From positions 1 through 9,349 of the forward strand of contig JACOTQ010000018.1 in assembly GCA_016178255.1 (NCBI GenBank): a stretch of DNA of 9,349 nucleotides. The letters are read 5' to 3'. This DNA is from Candidatus Colwelliibacteriota bacterium (GTDB taxonomy: Bacteria; Patescibacteriota; Minisyncoccia; UBA6257; Colwellbacteraceae). Within the stretch, counting starts at the first letter, position 1; each line of letters begins with the position of its first letter. Of the stretch, positions 5,070 to 9,349 are shown in pieces. The position numbers were made by a program, and so were the translations under genes. The notes below the pieces were generated by a model. It ran no database searches and was not told the origin of the DNA. It saw nothing but the letters and a program-made list of their open reading frames with translations.

Positions 5070-5120
5070 TGGGGCGTCCCGCTTATAGCGGGATGCATTG
5101 ACCACTCTGCCACCTGCGCA
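5066..5120 (-). pseudogene. Truncated tRNA-Tyr-like fragment (no T arm or 3' acceptor)
   Basis: The first 23 bases, from G at 5119, equal tRNA-Tyr exactly (acceptor 5' strand and D arm). An anticodon-like hairpin TCCCG-CTATAAG-CGGGA (5093-5077) follows, with ATA in the anticodon position, then CGCCC and GGC as in the tRNA-Tyr variable arm. No T arm or CCTGCGC strand follows; instead the GIY-YIG start codon overlaps the variable arm. Bacterial tRNA-Tyr uses GTA, so ATA supports a non-functional copy. The hairpin might also be a palindromic repeat that replaced the original anticodon arm. Confidence 0.8.
5097..5120. repeat. 24-base direct repeat, copy 2 (in truncated tRNA)
   Basis: Identical to 4775-4798. 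With that copy it brackets the GIY-YIG gene in the way att-type or target-derived repeats bracket an inserted element. Confidence 0.9.
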
Positions 5121-5130
5121 CGCAGAAGCA

Positions 5131-5400
5131 TTATATCTTGTCTTTATCATTATTCAACCTCCGACTTACGAAATTATCGGCCTTCATTATGATTATCTTC
5201 ACACGCCGCAGAGTTTTATCCTTGACGCTCCTCAACTTCAAGTCAATCTTATCAAGCGGAAGATTCGCTCCCCATCGGCCACTTTCCAAAACCGGCCGCT
5301 TCGAGCTGGAATCTTTTGTCCTGGGAACCGCGATGACAACCAGATAGATGATGGCTCCAAGCGAAGATATTGTAACAATCTGGAGAAAGAGGTCTGACAT
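5131..5400 (-). CDS. Small single-pass membrane protein of unknown function
   Basis: I do not recognise a named family. The 89 residues have one N-terminal hydrophobic segment (about 4-26, LFLQIVTISSLGAIIYLVVIAVP) followed by a strongly basic cytoplasmic tail, with LRSVKDKTLRRVKIIIMKAD near the end. Its ATG lies two bases after the tsf stop, so it is very likely co-transcribed and translationally coupled with rpsB-tsf. The ORF ends 11 bases before the truncated tRNA copy. Similar small membrane proteins occur near tsf or rpsB in Parcubacteria as far as I recall, but I cannot check. The basic tail could contact RNA or ribosomes at the membrane; that is speculation. Confidence 0.75.
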   Translation of the reverse strand: MSDLFLQIVTISSLGAIIYLVVIAVPRTKDSSSKRPVLESGRWGANLPLDKIDLKLRSVKDKTLRRVKIIIMKADNFVSRRLNNDKDKI

Positions 5401-5402
5401 AA

Positions 5403-5849
5403 TTAGATTTCGTAGCGTATGAATTTGCCGACTTTTATATTCTCTCCCACCTTGGCGATAACTCCGTTGATTAGAGCCTCGACTGTCGTGCCTTCGTCGC
5501 GAATGTAGTTTTGTTTAAGCAACAATTCATCGCTTTCGGGGGCCATGGCCGCTATCTGCATAGCTAAGTTATGCGCCAATTCCTTAAACGGCGCTGATTT
5601 AGCCACAAAGTCGGTCTCGCAATGCAACTGCACAAGCACACCAACCCTCTCGTTATGAACATAAGACTCTATTACTCCGGAGTTGGCGGCTCTATCTTTC
5701 TTAGTTTCAGCTTTAAGTAAACCCCTCTCTTTTATTAAGGAAACTGCTTTCTCGAAGTCTCCCTGGACTTCGTTAAGCGCCTTCTTGCATTCCATAATGC
5801 CGGCCCCCGTTAAAGACCTTAATTTTTGAACATCGCGAGCTTCAACCAT
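5403..5849 (-). CDS. tsf: Elongation factor Ts (short form)
   Basis: EF-Ts releases GDP from EF-Tu so it can be reloaded with GTP. From the ATG at 5849 it has 148 residues, about half the length of the E. coli protein. The N-terminal UBA-like domain is clear (LRSLTGAGIMECKKAL, about 10-25). The EF-Tu-contacting TDFV motif is intact at 79-82, and a typical ending VGENIKVGKFIRYE follows at about 134-147. The second core subdomain and the coiled-coil insert of long forms are missing. A TTG at 5858 would add three residues, but the ATG is preceded by GGAG and is preferred. The gene overlaps the end of rpsB by eight bases, the usual rpsB-tsf pair. Confidence 0.96.
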   Translation of the reverse strand: MVEARDVQKLRSLTGAGIMECKKALNEVQGDFEKAVSLIKERGLLKAETKKDRAANSGVIESYVHNERVGVLVQLHCETDFVAKSAPFKELAHNLAMQIAAMAPESDELLLKQNYIRDEGTTVEALINGVIAKVGENIKVGKFIRYEI

Positions 5850-6477
5850 TGTCTCCAATACTTCCGAGAGAAAGAGAATCTATCGCTAAAGCGGCAGCCT
5901 CTTTCGCCCTTTTGGCTTCTTCAACAATGTTTTCCAAATAGGACGCCATAAAATCAATGCTTTTTGGGTTTTTATCATTCACTATAATCGGGTAATCGAC
6001 GAGATCCGGGTCGGCATTAGTATTCAAAAAACCAATGCTTTTTATGTTCATCTTACTGGCTTCTCTCGCGGCAATCTCATGGTTCTTAAGGTTGAAGATA
6101 ATTATTAGTCCGGGAAGTTTTTCCATTGTTTCTATCCCCGAAAAGAATCTATCAAGCTTTTCAAGCTCTCTTTCCAAGCTAATCACTTCTTTTTTTGTGG
6201 GCGTAGTGCCAACGAGTATTATGGAGCCGCCCGAACTAATTTCGTTTTTAATCGCCTGGGCCGCTTCATCTAAAGCTCTGATTGCCTTTACCACATCAAT
6301 AACTTCAACGCCGGATTTGGTAAAAGCTATGTACGGCCTGTTTTTGGGGTTAGTCTTAGACCTGTTTAAGCCGTAAAACATACCAACCTCCATCATGGCC
6401 TTAAGAAGCGATGATTCGTTAGCGGTGAGAGACTCCTGCGCTGGTATCTCCGCTTCGGTTAGACTATTTGCGTTCAT
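5842..6477 (-). CDS. rpsB: 30S ribosomal protein S2, internally shortened
   Basis: S2 binds the 16S rRNA body/head junction and is needed for S1 docking where S1 exists. From the ATG at 6477 it has 211 residues. Recognisable parts are MMEVGMFYGLNRSKTNPKNRPYI (29-50, for the usual AGVHFGH...WNPKMKPYI), VEVIDVVKA (57-65), IILVGT (86-91), LPGLIIIFN (121-129), and NTNADPDLVDYPIIVND (152-168). Between VGT and LPG only about 30 residues remain; the highly conserved RWLGGTLTNF segment and most of the coiled-coil region are absent. A GTG at 6495 is in frame but lies at the predicted transcription start, so the ATG is preferred. The first 20 or so residues are an acidic extension. The gene leads the rpsB-tsf unit. 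Confidence 0.93.
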   Translation of the reverse strand: MNANSLTEAEIPAQESLTANESSLLKAMMEVGMFYGLNRSKTNPKNRPYIAFTKSGVEVIDVVKAIRALDEAAQAIKNEISSGGSIILVGTTPTKKEVISLERELEKLDRFFSGIETMEKLPGLIIIFNLKNHEIAAREASKMNIKSIGFLNTNADPDLVDYPIIVNDKNPKSIDFMASYLENIVEEAKRAKEAAALAIDSLSLGSIGDNG

Positions 6478-6501
6478 ATTCTCTAAATTTTCCACAACCG
6501 T

Positions 6502-6530
6502 AATATATAACTAAATTTGCTTATGTTCAA
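6502..6530 (-). promoter_or_regulatory. Predicted promoter of rpsB-tsf
   Basis: TTGAAC (6530-6525) and TATATT (6507-6502) on the minus strand are 17 bases apart. The predicted start is near 6495, leaving a leader of about 18 bases to the ATG at 6477. This argues against the upstream GTG start. Confidence 0.7.
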
Positions 6531-6562
6531 GCCCAGTATCAAAAATAGTTTTGGTACCGGGC
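6531..6562. repeat. Inverted repeat between trmD and rpsB
   Basis: GCCCAGTA (6531-6538) pairs with TACCGGGC (6555-6562), eight base pairs with one G-T. The loop is AT-rich. It abuts the rpsB -35 box. No T-run follows on the minus strand, so it may be a weak trmD mRNA end or a regulatory site rather than a standard terminator. Confidence 0.5.
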
Positions 6563-6581
6563 AAGTCTCCTTAGGTTACCA

Positions 6582-7247
6582 CTATGATTTTCTATGAGAG
6601 ATTCTCCAATTCGTTATTGCTTTATGGTCGCCGGAAATGAGCTCTTTAGGGACGTAATATTTCTTGTTTTTGTAAACGAATTTTTCGGGTCGAGTGTAGG
6701 CCGGTACTCCTACCCCAAGCCTTTCTTCTTCCAAAGATTCATGCTTCCCCAAAACGCCGTTAATTTTACGACTTAGGGAATCAACAATTATTAAAGCGGG
6801 CAGTTCGCCTCCGGTAAGAACATAAGGACCAATTGACACTTCTTCAGTTTTAAAAATCTTCTTAATTCTCGCGTCTACTCCCTCATAGTGCCCGCAAATT
6901 AAAATAATACGCTTATAATTTTTTACCCAATTTAGAGCAGTCAGATTCGTAAATTGCTTGCCGGATGGTGAGAGTATTACCACTTTAGTCTTGACTCTTT
7001 GGGACTTAGTTACGCCTTTAAGGGCATTATTTACGGCTTTTACCAAAGACTCGATTTTCAAAACCATTCCCGGACCGCCACCGTACGGACGGTCGTCAAC
7101 CTTAAAATGCTTTCGGTCTGAAGAAAATTTCCTCAAATCGTGAAGTTTAACTTTAATGATTTTATTCTTCAATGCCCGACCTAAAATTGATTCCGTAAGA
7201 TAAGGCTCAAATACCTTAGGAAATAAAGTGATGATGTCGAAATTCAT
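6582..7247 (-). CDS. trmD: tRNA (guanine(37)-N(1))-methyltransferase TrmD
   Basis: TrmD transfers a methyl group from S-adenosylmethionine to N1 of G37 next to the anticodon, preventing +1 frameshifts. It is a SPOUT-fold knotted enzyme and works as a dimer. The 221 residues cover the whole family. DIITLFPKVFEPYL starts the protein, then DDRPYGGGPGMVLK (51-64), LSPSGKQF (92-99), CGHYEGVDARI (118-128), and the knot region SIGPYVLTGGELP (138-150). YTRP (184-187) and SGDHKAITNWR (205-215) complete it. The start has no clear Shine-Dalgarno. It lies in the rpsP-khpA-trmD order, but rimM, which usually sits between khpA and trmD, is missing here, and rpsB rather than rplS follows. Confidence 0.98.
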   Translation of the reverse strand: MNFDIITLFPKVFEPYLTESILGRALKNKIIKVKLHDLRKFSSDRKHFKVDDRPYGGGPGMVLKIESLVKAVNNALKGVTKSQRVKTKVVILSPSGKQFTNLTALNWVKNYKRIILICGHYEGVDARIKKIFKTEEVSIGPYVLTGGELPALIIVDSLSRKINGVLGKHESLEEERLGVGVPAYTRPEKFVYKNKKYYVPKELISGDHKAITNWRISHRKS

Positions 7248-7274
7248 TTTTGATTACAGGATGAAAACCTTTAT

Positions 7275-7308
7275 GAAGAAGCCCCGACTGAAAAGTCGGG
7301 GCTTCTTT
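7275..7308 (-). terminator. Strong hairpin between khpA and trmD (terminator-like)
   Basis: A perfect 14-bp stem pairs AAGAAGCCCCGACT (7276-7289) with AGTCGGGGCTTCTT (7294-7307) around GAAA. The downstream minus-strand tail is only TTCAT-like, so termination may be partial. The reverse strand reads TTTCG after the stem. No promoter is obvious between it and trmD, so it may tune read-through or protect the khpA mRNA end. Confidence 0.65.
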
Positions 7309-7326
7309 CGTAATTGATTGTAAGGA

Positions 7327-7650
7327 TTACATATCCTTTATATCGTCAATCACCTTTTCTACGGCTCCCCTACTTTCGCCGCCCTCGCGCCTAGTAGAAC
7401 CTTCCGGCTCTTCTATCTTGAGGTTGACTCTCGCATTGTTCTTTATTCCAACAATACGGAGGAGAGACCTGATGGCTTTGGCAGTGTTGCCCTCTCGGCC
7501 GACAATCTGCCCCATATCCTGCGGATTAACATTAAGCAAAAGGAGCACTCCCATCTCGTCGACTTTGCGCTCAATTCTAACGTCATCCGGGTGATCAACG
7601 ATAGACTTTACGATAAACTCCAGAAACTTCTGGTCAGTAAATTCATTCAT
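7327..7650 (-). CDS. khpA: KH-domain RNA-binding protein KhpA
   Basis: A small KH-domain protein of the KhpA/YlqC family. In Firmicutes KhpA pairs with KhpB (EloR/Jag) and influences cell elongation and small RNA binding. The 107 residues hold one type II KH fold. The core is VNPQDMGQIVGREGNTAKAIRSLL, with the RNA-gripping GxxG loop as GREG at 51-54. The charged C-terminal tail (EGGESRGAVEKVIDDIKD) extends past the usual family length of about 80 residues. A purine-rich GAAGGGAA just before the ATG is a fair ribosome binding site. It lies between rpsP and trmD, its classic position. The 74-base gap after rpsP shows nothing beyond a small GAATGCATTC palindrome. Confidence 0.93.
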   Translation of the reverse strand: MNEFTDQKFLEFIVKSIVDHPDDVRIERKVDEMGVLLLLNVNPQDMGQIVGREGNTAKAIRSLLRIVGIKNNARVNLKIEEPEGSTRREGGESRGAVEKVIDDIKDM

Positions 7651-7724
7651 TTCCCTTCGTTGCTATTTCCTTTCGACCTTTTACTTCAATCTTTCCTTAG
7701 AATGCATTCATTATTGCCCTGAAC

Positions 7725-7964
7725 CTATAAAATAGCAATCTTAGCCTTCTTTAAAATTTGTCCAACTGTAGCAGTGGGCTTTGCCCCACATCCAAGCCAG
7801 TATAAAACTCTCTCTGCCTTTACCTCATACTTATCAGTGTGGGGATTATACCATCCAAAATCTTCAATGGACTTGCCGCGAAGCTTAGACCTCTGCTCCT
7901 GCAAAACCACCCTGAAAGACCTTTGGTGCTTTTTCCCCACTCCTTTTAGTTTTATCGCTAACAT
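7725..7964 (-). CDS. rpsP: 30S ribosomal protein S16
   Basis: S16 is an early-assembly protein of the small subunit. From the ATG at 7964 it has 79 residues, the normal size. MLAIKLKGVGKKHQRSFRVV starts the protein where most families read MVKIRLKR.GRKKRPFYRIV. SIEDFGWYNPHTD (32-44) and the ending AKPTATVGQILKKA (61-74) are diagnostic. An upstream ATG at 8012 would add 16 residues, but that stretch covers the predicted promoter, so it is rejected. The -10 box lies only ten bases before the chosen ATG, so the mRNA may be leaderless or nearly so. Confidence 0.97.
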   Translation of the reverse strand: MLAIKLKGVGKKHQRSFRVVLQEQRSKLRGKSIEDFGWYNPHTDKYEVKAERVLYWLGCGAKPTATVGQILKKAKIAIL

Positions 7965-7974
7965 AATCTCAAAA

Positions 7975-8003
7975 ATGATAGTTAGAGCAAGCTTAAATGT
8001 CAA
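7975..8003 (-). promoter_or_regulatory. Predicted promoter of rpsP
   Basis: TTGACA (8003-7998, perfect -35) and TATCAT (7980-7975) on the minus strand are 17 bases apart. The ATG follows the -10 by ten bases, implying a leader of only a few bases. Confidence 0.75.
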
Positions 8004-8004
8004 A

Positions 8005-8026
8005 CCCCGCATCGTAAGATACGGGG
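8005..8026 (-). terminator. Hairpin after the L,D-transpeptidase gene (probable terminator)
   Basis: CCCCGCATC (8005-8013) pairs with GATACGGGG (8018-8026) around GTAA, with one mismatch. TTTGACATTT follows on the minus strand, so the T-run is weak and runs straight into the rpsP -35 box. Terminator and promoter are thus back to back. Confidence 0.6.
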
Positions 8027-8034
8027 ATTGAGCC

Positions 8035-8778
8035 TTAATCGGTGACTATGACTTTCGTTCCCACCGTGGCCCATCTGTAAAGCCATTCGGCTTTGTCTAT
8101 CGGCAGGTTAACGCATCCATGAGAACGCTTCTTACCGAAATCGTTATGCCATGGGGCGCCGTGGAGAGCTGCTCCATCCCAAGTAAAAAACATTGCCCAA
8201 GGCACTCCTGGAAAATCACAGTAATCCGTCATTCCCGGAAGAGGGCATTGCATATAGCGAGATGGCTTCTTATAGAGAATCTTAAATTCCCCTTTAGATG
8301 TCTCTGCGCCCCTGATACCAGTAGATACAGCCGATTCAATCATTATTTTATCACTTTCGTAGGCGTAGAGTTTCTGCTCCGATAAATCTACGACGATTTT
8401 CTTCTTAGCATCCACCCTCGGCTCAGAAGGCACATTTACCCATATTGTATGCTCGGCAGCAACATACCAGTCGCCTTGCGCCCTCTCGGGATATGAGAGC
8501 GGCGAATCTTGTTTAATTCTGTACCACGGCCGACCGTTCTTATCTTCGATTTCCTTATCAACCTTCACTATGGCACCAATTCTCAAGACATGAGTCTTTT
8601 TAAATCCAGTACCAGGCCCTAAACGAACATTGAGACAACCGGAAAGCACTACTTCACAACCATCCACGACTTGGACATAACCGTCTATTTTTCTATTCGA
8701 ACCTTCGGCCGCGAAAGCAATCCCAAAGATAAATAACAAGGCAACAAACACAAAGAGCGCATTATTAAGGCGCTTCAT
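8035..8778 (-). CDS. Exported L,D-transpeptidase (YkuD domain) with SH3-like domain
   Basis: The protein should form 3-3 cross-links in peptidoglycan or attach proteins to it, outside the membrane. The 247 residues begin with a signal peptide: KRLNN, then a hydrophobic core 7-22, with likely cleavage after AFA (21-23). A bacterial SH3-like region follows at about 32-115 (LNVRLGPGTGF at 49-59, WYRIK, DWYVAAEH). The YkuD domain covers about 127-246. The catalytic motif is clear: HGAPW (206-210) and SHGCVNLP (219-226), with C222 as nucleophile. Four other cysteines (41, 48, 178, 187) may form disulfides. It lies between smc and rpsP with its own promoter and a structured leader of about 100 bases. 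No Shine-Dalgarno is seen. Confidence 0.95.
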   Translation of the reverse strand: MKRLNNALFVFVALLFIFGIAFAAEGSNRKIDGYVQVVDGCEVVLSGCLNVRLGPGTGFKKTHVLRIGAIVKVDKEIEDKNGRPWYRIKQDSPLSYPERAQGDWYVAAEHTIWVNVPSEPRVDAKKKIVVDLSEQKLYAYESDKIMIESAVSTGIRGAETSKGEFKILYKKPSRYMQCPLPGMTDYCDFPGVPWAMFFTWDGAALHGAPWHNDFGKKRSHGCVNLPIDKAEWLYRWATVGTKVIVTD

Positions 8779-8817
8779 AAATTTTAAAGGACCAGACTTC
8801 CAGACGTGATAAACGCG

Positions 8818-8882
8818 CTGAAAGCAGAATCCCCTTTTAAAAATGGATAATGCTTTCAGTCTTCGGCCACGACTGAAGCGCT
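8818..8882 (-). promoter_or_regulatory. Structured leader of the L,D-transpeptidase gene with alternative hairpins
   Basis: On the minus strand segment A (TTCAGTC, 8877-8871) pairs with B (GACTGAA, 8861-8855). B also pairs, as CTGAAAGCA (8859-8851), with C (TGCTTTCAG, 8826-8818). The two helices share CTGAA and cannot coexist. The second can extend inward through ATCC/GGAT. This is the layout of a switch or attenuator, though no T-run follows. I do not recognise a known riboswitch class. Confidence 0.45.
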
Positions 8883-8888
8883 AACTTA

Positions 8889-8917
8889 GTAATATAAGCA
8901 GAAAGTTAAGTTGTCAA
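8889..8917 (-). promoter_or_regulatory. Predicted promoter of the L,D-transpeptidase gene
   Basis: A perfect -35 TTGACA (8917-8912) is followed 17 bases on by TATTAC (8894-8889), or 15 bases on by the better -10 TATATT (8896-8891). Transcription would start near 8882, at the beginning of the structured leader. Confidence 0.6.
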
Positions 8918-8935
8918 TAAGTCATAAAAACAGAG

Positions 8936-8971
8936 AGTATACTATATGTCCGATCGGTGATGTAGTATACT
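8936..8971. repeat. 36-bp nested palindrome downstream of smc
   Basis: AGTATACTATAT (8936-8947) pairs with ATGTAGTATACT (8960-8971), 12 pairs with one G-T, around a central CCGATCGG palindrome (8950-8957). The symmetry is almost complete. It lies about 20 bases upstream of the L,D-transpeptidase -35 box, a place where an operator would fit. The 324-base gap 8779-9102 contains this, the repeat at 9001-9024, the promoter and the leader, but no convincing long ORF. Confidence 0.7.
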
Positions 8972-9000
8972 TTTGGTTTGCATAAAAAGAACCACTACGC

Positions 9001-9024
9001 GCTGATATACCTAAGTATATCAGC
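9001..9024. repeat. Perfect 10-bp inverted repeat downstream of smc
   Basis: GCTGATATAC (9001-9010) and GTATATCAGC (9015-9024) are perfect complements around CTAA. It lies 79 bases after the smc stop. On the minus strand a CTTTTT run begins only about 10 bases after the stem, so it could end the smc transcript but is not canonical. Confidence 0.65.
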
Positions 9025-9102
9025 AAGGAAGAAGTAAGAATGGATTCGAAAGCATTAACTCAAAATGTCAGGGTTGTAATTGACTTGGAGTGCCTTTGAA
9101 CG

Positions 9103-9349
9103 TCAAATCAACTTCAGAGAAACTATTTTAGAGGTGCCATCGGGAGACATCGTGACTCCGTATAAGACATCGGCCGCCTCCATTGTCGCGCGGTTATGGG
9201 TAATCACGATAAATTGGGTTTTCTTCACAAAGCTTTTAAGTATTTCACCAAAGCGTCTCGCATTTCTTTCATCAAGCGCCGCGTCGACTTCATCTAAAAC
9301 GATGAAAGGCGGCGGAGAAACCGAGATAAGAGCAAAAAGCGCGGCTATT
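9103..9349 (-). CDS. smc: Chromosome segregation protein SMC, C-terminal end only
   Basis: SMC is an ATPase that, with ScpA/ScpB, organises and helps segregate chromosomes. The window holds only the last 81 codons. They encode the C-terminal half of the ABC-type head. The Walker B and D-loop region reads FIVLDEVDAALDERNARRF; FIVITHNRATMEAADVLYGVTM carries the switch histidine (H in THNR), and SKIVSLKL ends the protein in typical SMC fashion. The TGA stop is at 9105-9103. The signature motif and the rest of the protein lie beyond 9349. A RecN/Rad50-type protein is less likely given the THNRATMEAADVLYGVTM wording. Confidence 0.96.
   Translation of the reverse strand, partial: IAALFALISVSPPPFIVLDEVDAALDERNARRFGEILKSFVKKTQFIVITHNRATMEAADVLYGVTMSPDGTSKIVSLKLI

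Noticed and set aside
4714..5120. A group I intron splitting tRNA-Tyr
   Set aside because: The downstream tRNA-Tyr is complete with its own 5' half, and almost all intervening sequence is coding, leaving no room for an intron core.
6478..6495. GTG start of rpsB at 6495
   Set aside because: It lies at the predicted transcription start; the ATG at 6477 has a leader with a weak purine-rich site.
7965..8012. N-terminal extension of rpsP from 8012
   Set aside because: It covers the predicted -35 and -10 boxes, and S16 normally starts with a sequence like MLAIKL.
1..9349. CRISPR array, insertion sequence or prophage
   Set aside because: No regularly spaced repeats, transposase or phage genes are visible; the only mobile-like signal is the GIY-YIG/tRNA-Tyr unit.

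Overview
The window looks like a chromosomal core region of a Patescibacteria (CPR) genome, most likely of the Parcubacteria (Paceibacteria) lineage. This placement is an inference from several traits: very compact gene packing, small versions of EF-Ts and ribosomal protein S2, weak or absent Shine-Dalgarno sequences at most starts, small GIY-YIG proteins next to tRNAs, and short GC-rich palindromes of a type I associate with this group. TGA is used as a stop (rsmH, smc), which argues against the recoded Gracilibacteria/Absconditabacteria. Every confident gene is on the minus strand, so transcription runs from high to low coordinates.

In transcription order the window starts with the C-terminal end of smc (9349-9103). 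A 324-base gap follows, holding two strong inverted repeats and a promoter with a structured leader. Then comes an exported SH3/L,D-transpeptidase (8778-8035). Next is the translation block rpsP, khpA, trmD, rpsB, tsf and a small membrane protein gene (7964-5131). The genes often found around this block in other bacteria (ftsY/ffh, rimM, rplS) are not here.

The middle is an RNA-rich stretch. It holds a truncated tRNA-Tyr copy, an 85-residue GIY-YIG nuclease gene that starts at the end of that fragment, an intact tRNA-Tyr(GTA), tRNA-Thr(TGT) and tRNA-Thr(GGT) only one base apart, a palindromic repeat, and rpmG (L33). After rpmG comes rplJ-rplL behind a clear L10-type leader with a terminator and a competing helix, then tRNA-Val(CAC) and a terminator.

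The last part is the start of a division and cell-wall (dcw) cluster: mraZ, rsmH, an ftsL-like gene and the 5' two thirds of an ftsI/PBP gene that leaves the window at base 1. The mraZ promoter region carries GTGG repeats and several exact DnaA-box matches.

Taken together the genes make ribosomal proteins, modify rRNA and tRNA, build and divide the cell wall, and help segregate the chromosome. The most unusual items are the tRNA-Tyr/GIY-YIG arrangement with its 24-base direct repeat, the S2 protein missing its central conserved segment, the mixed MraZ/DnaA-like sites before mraZ, and the mutually exclusive hairpins in the L,D-transpeptidase leader.
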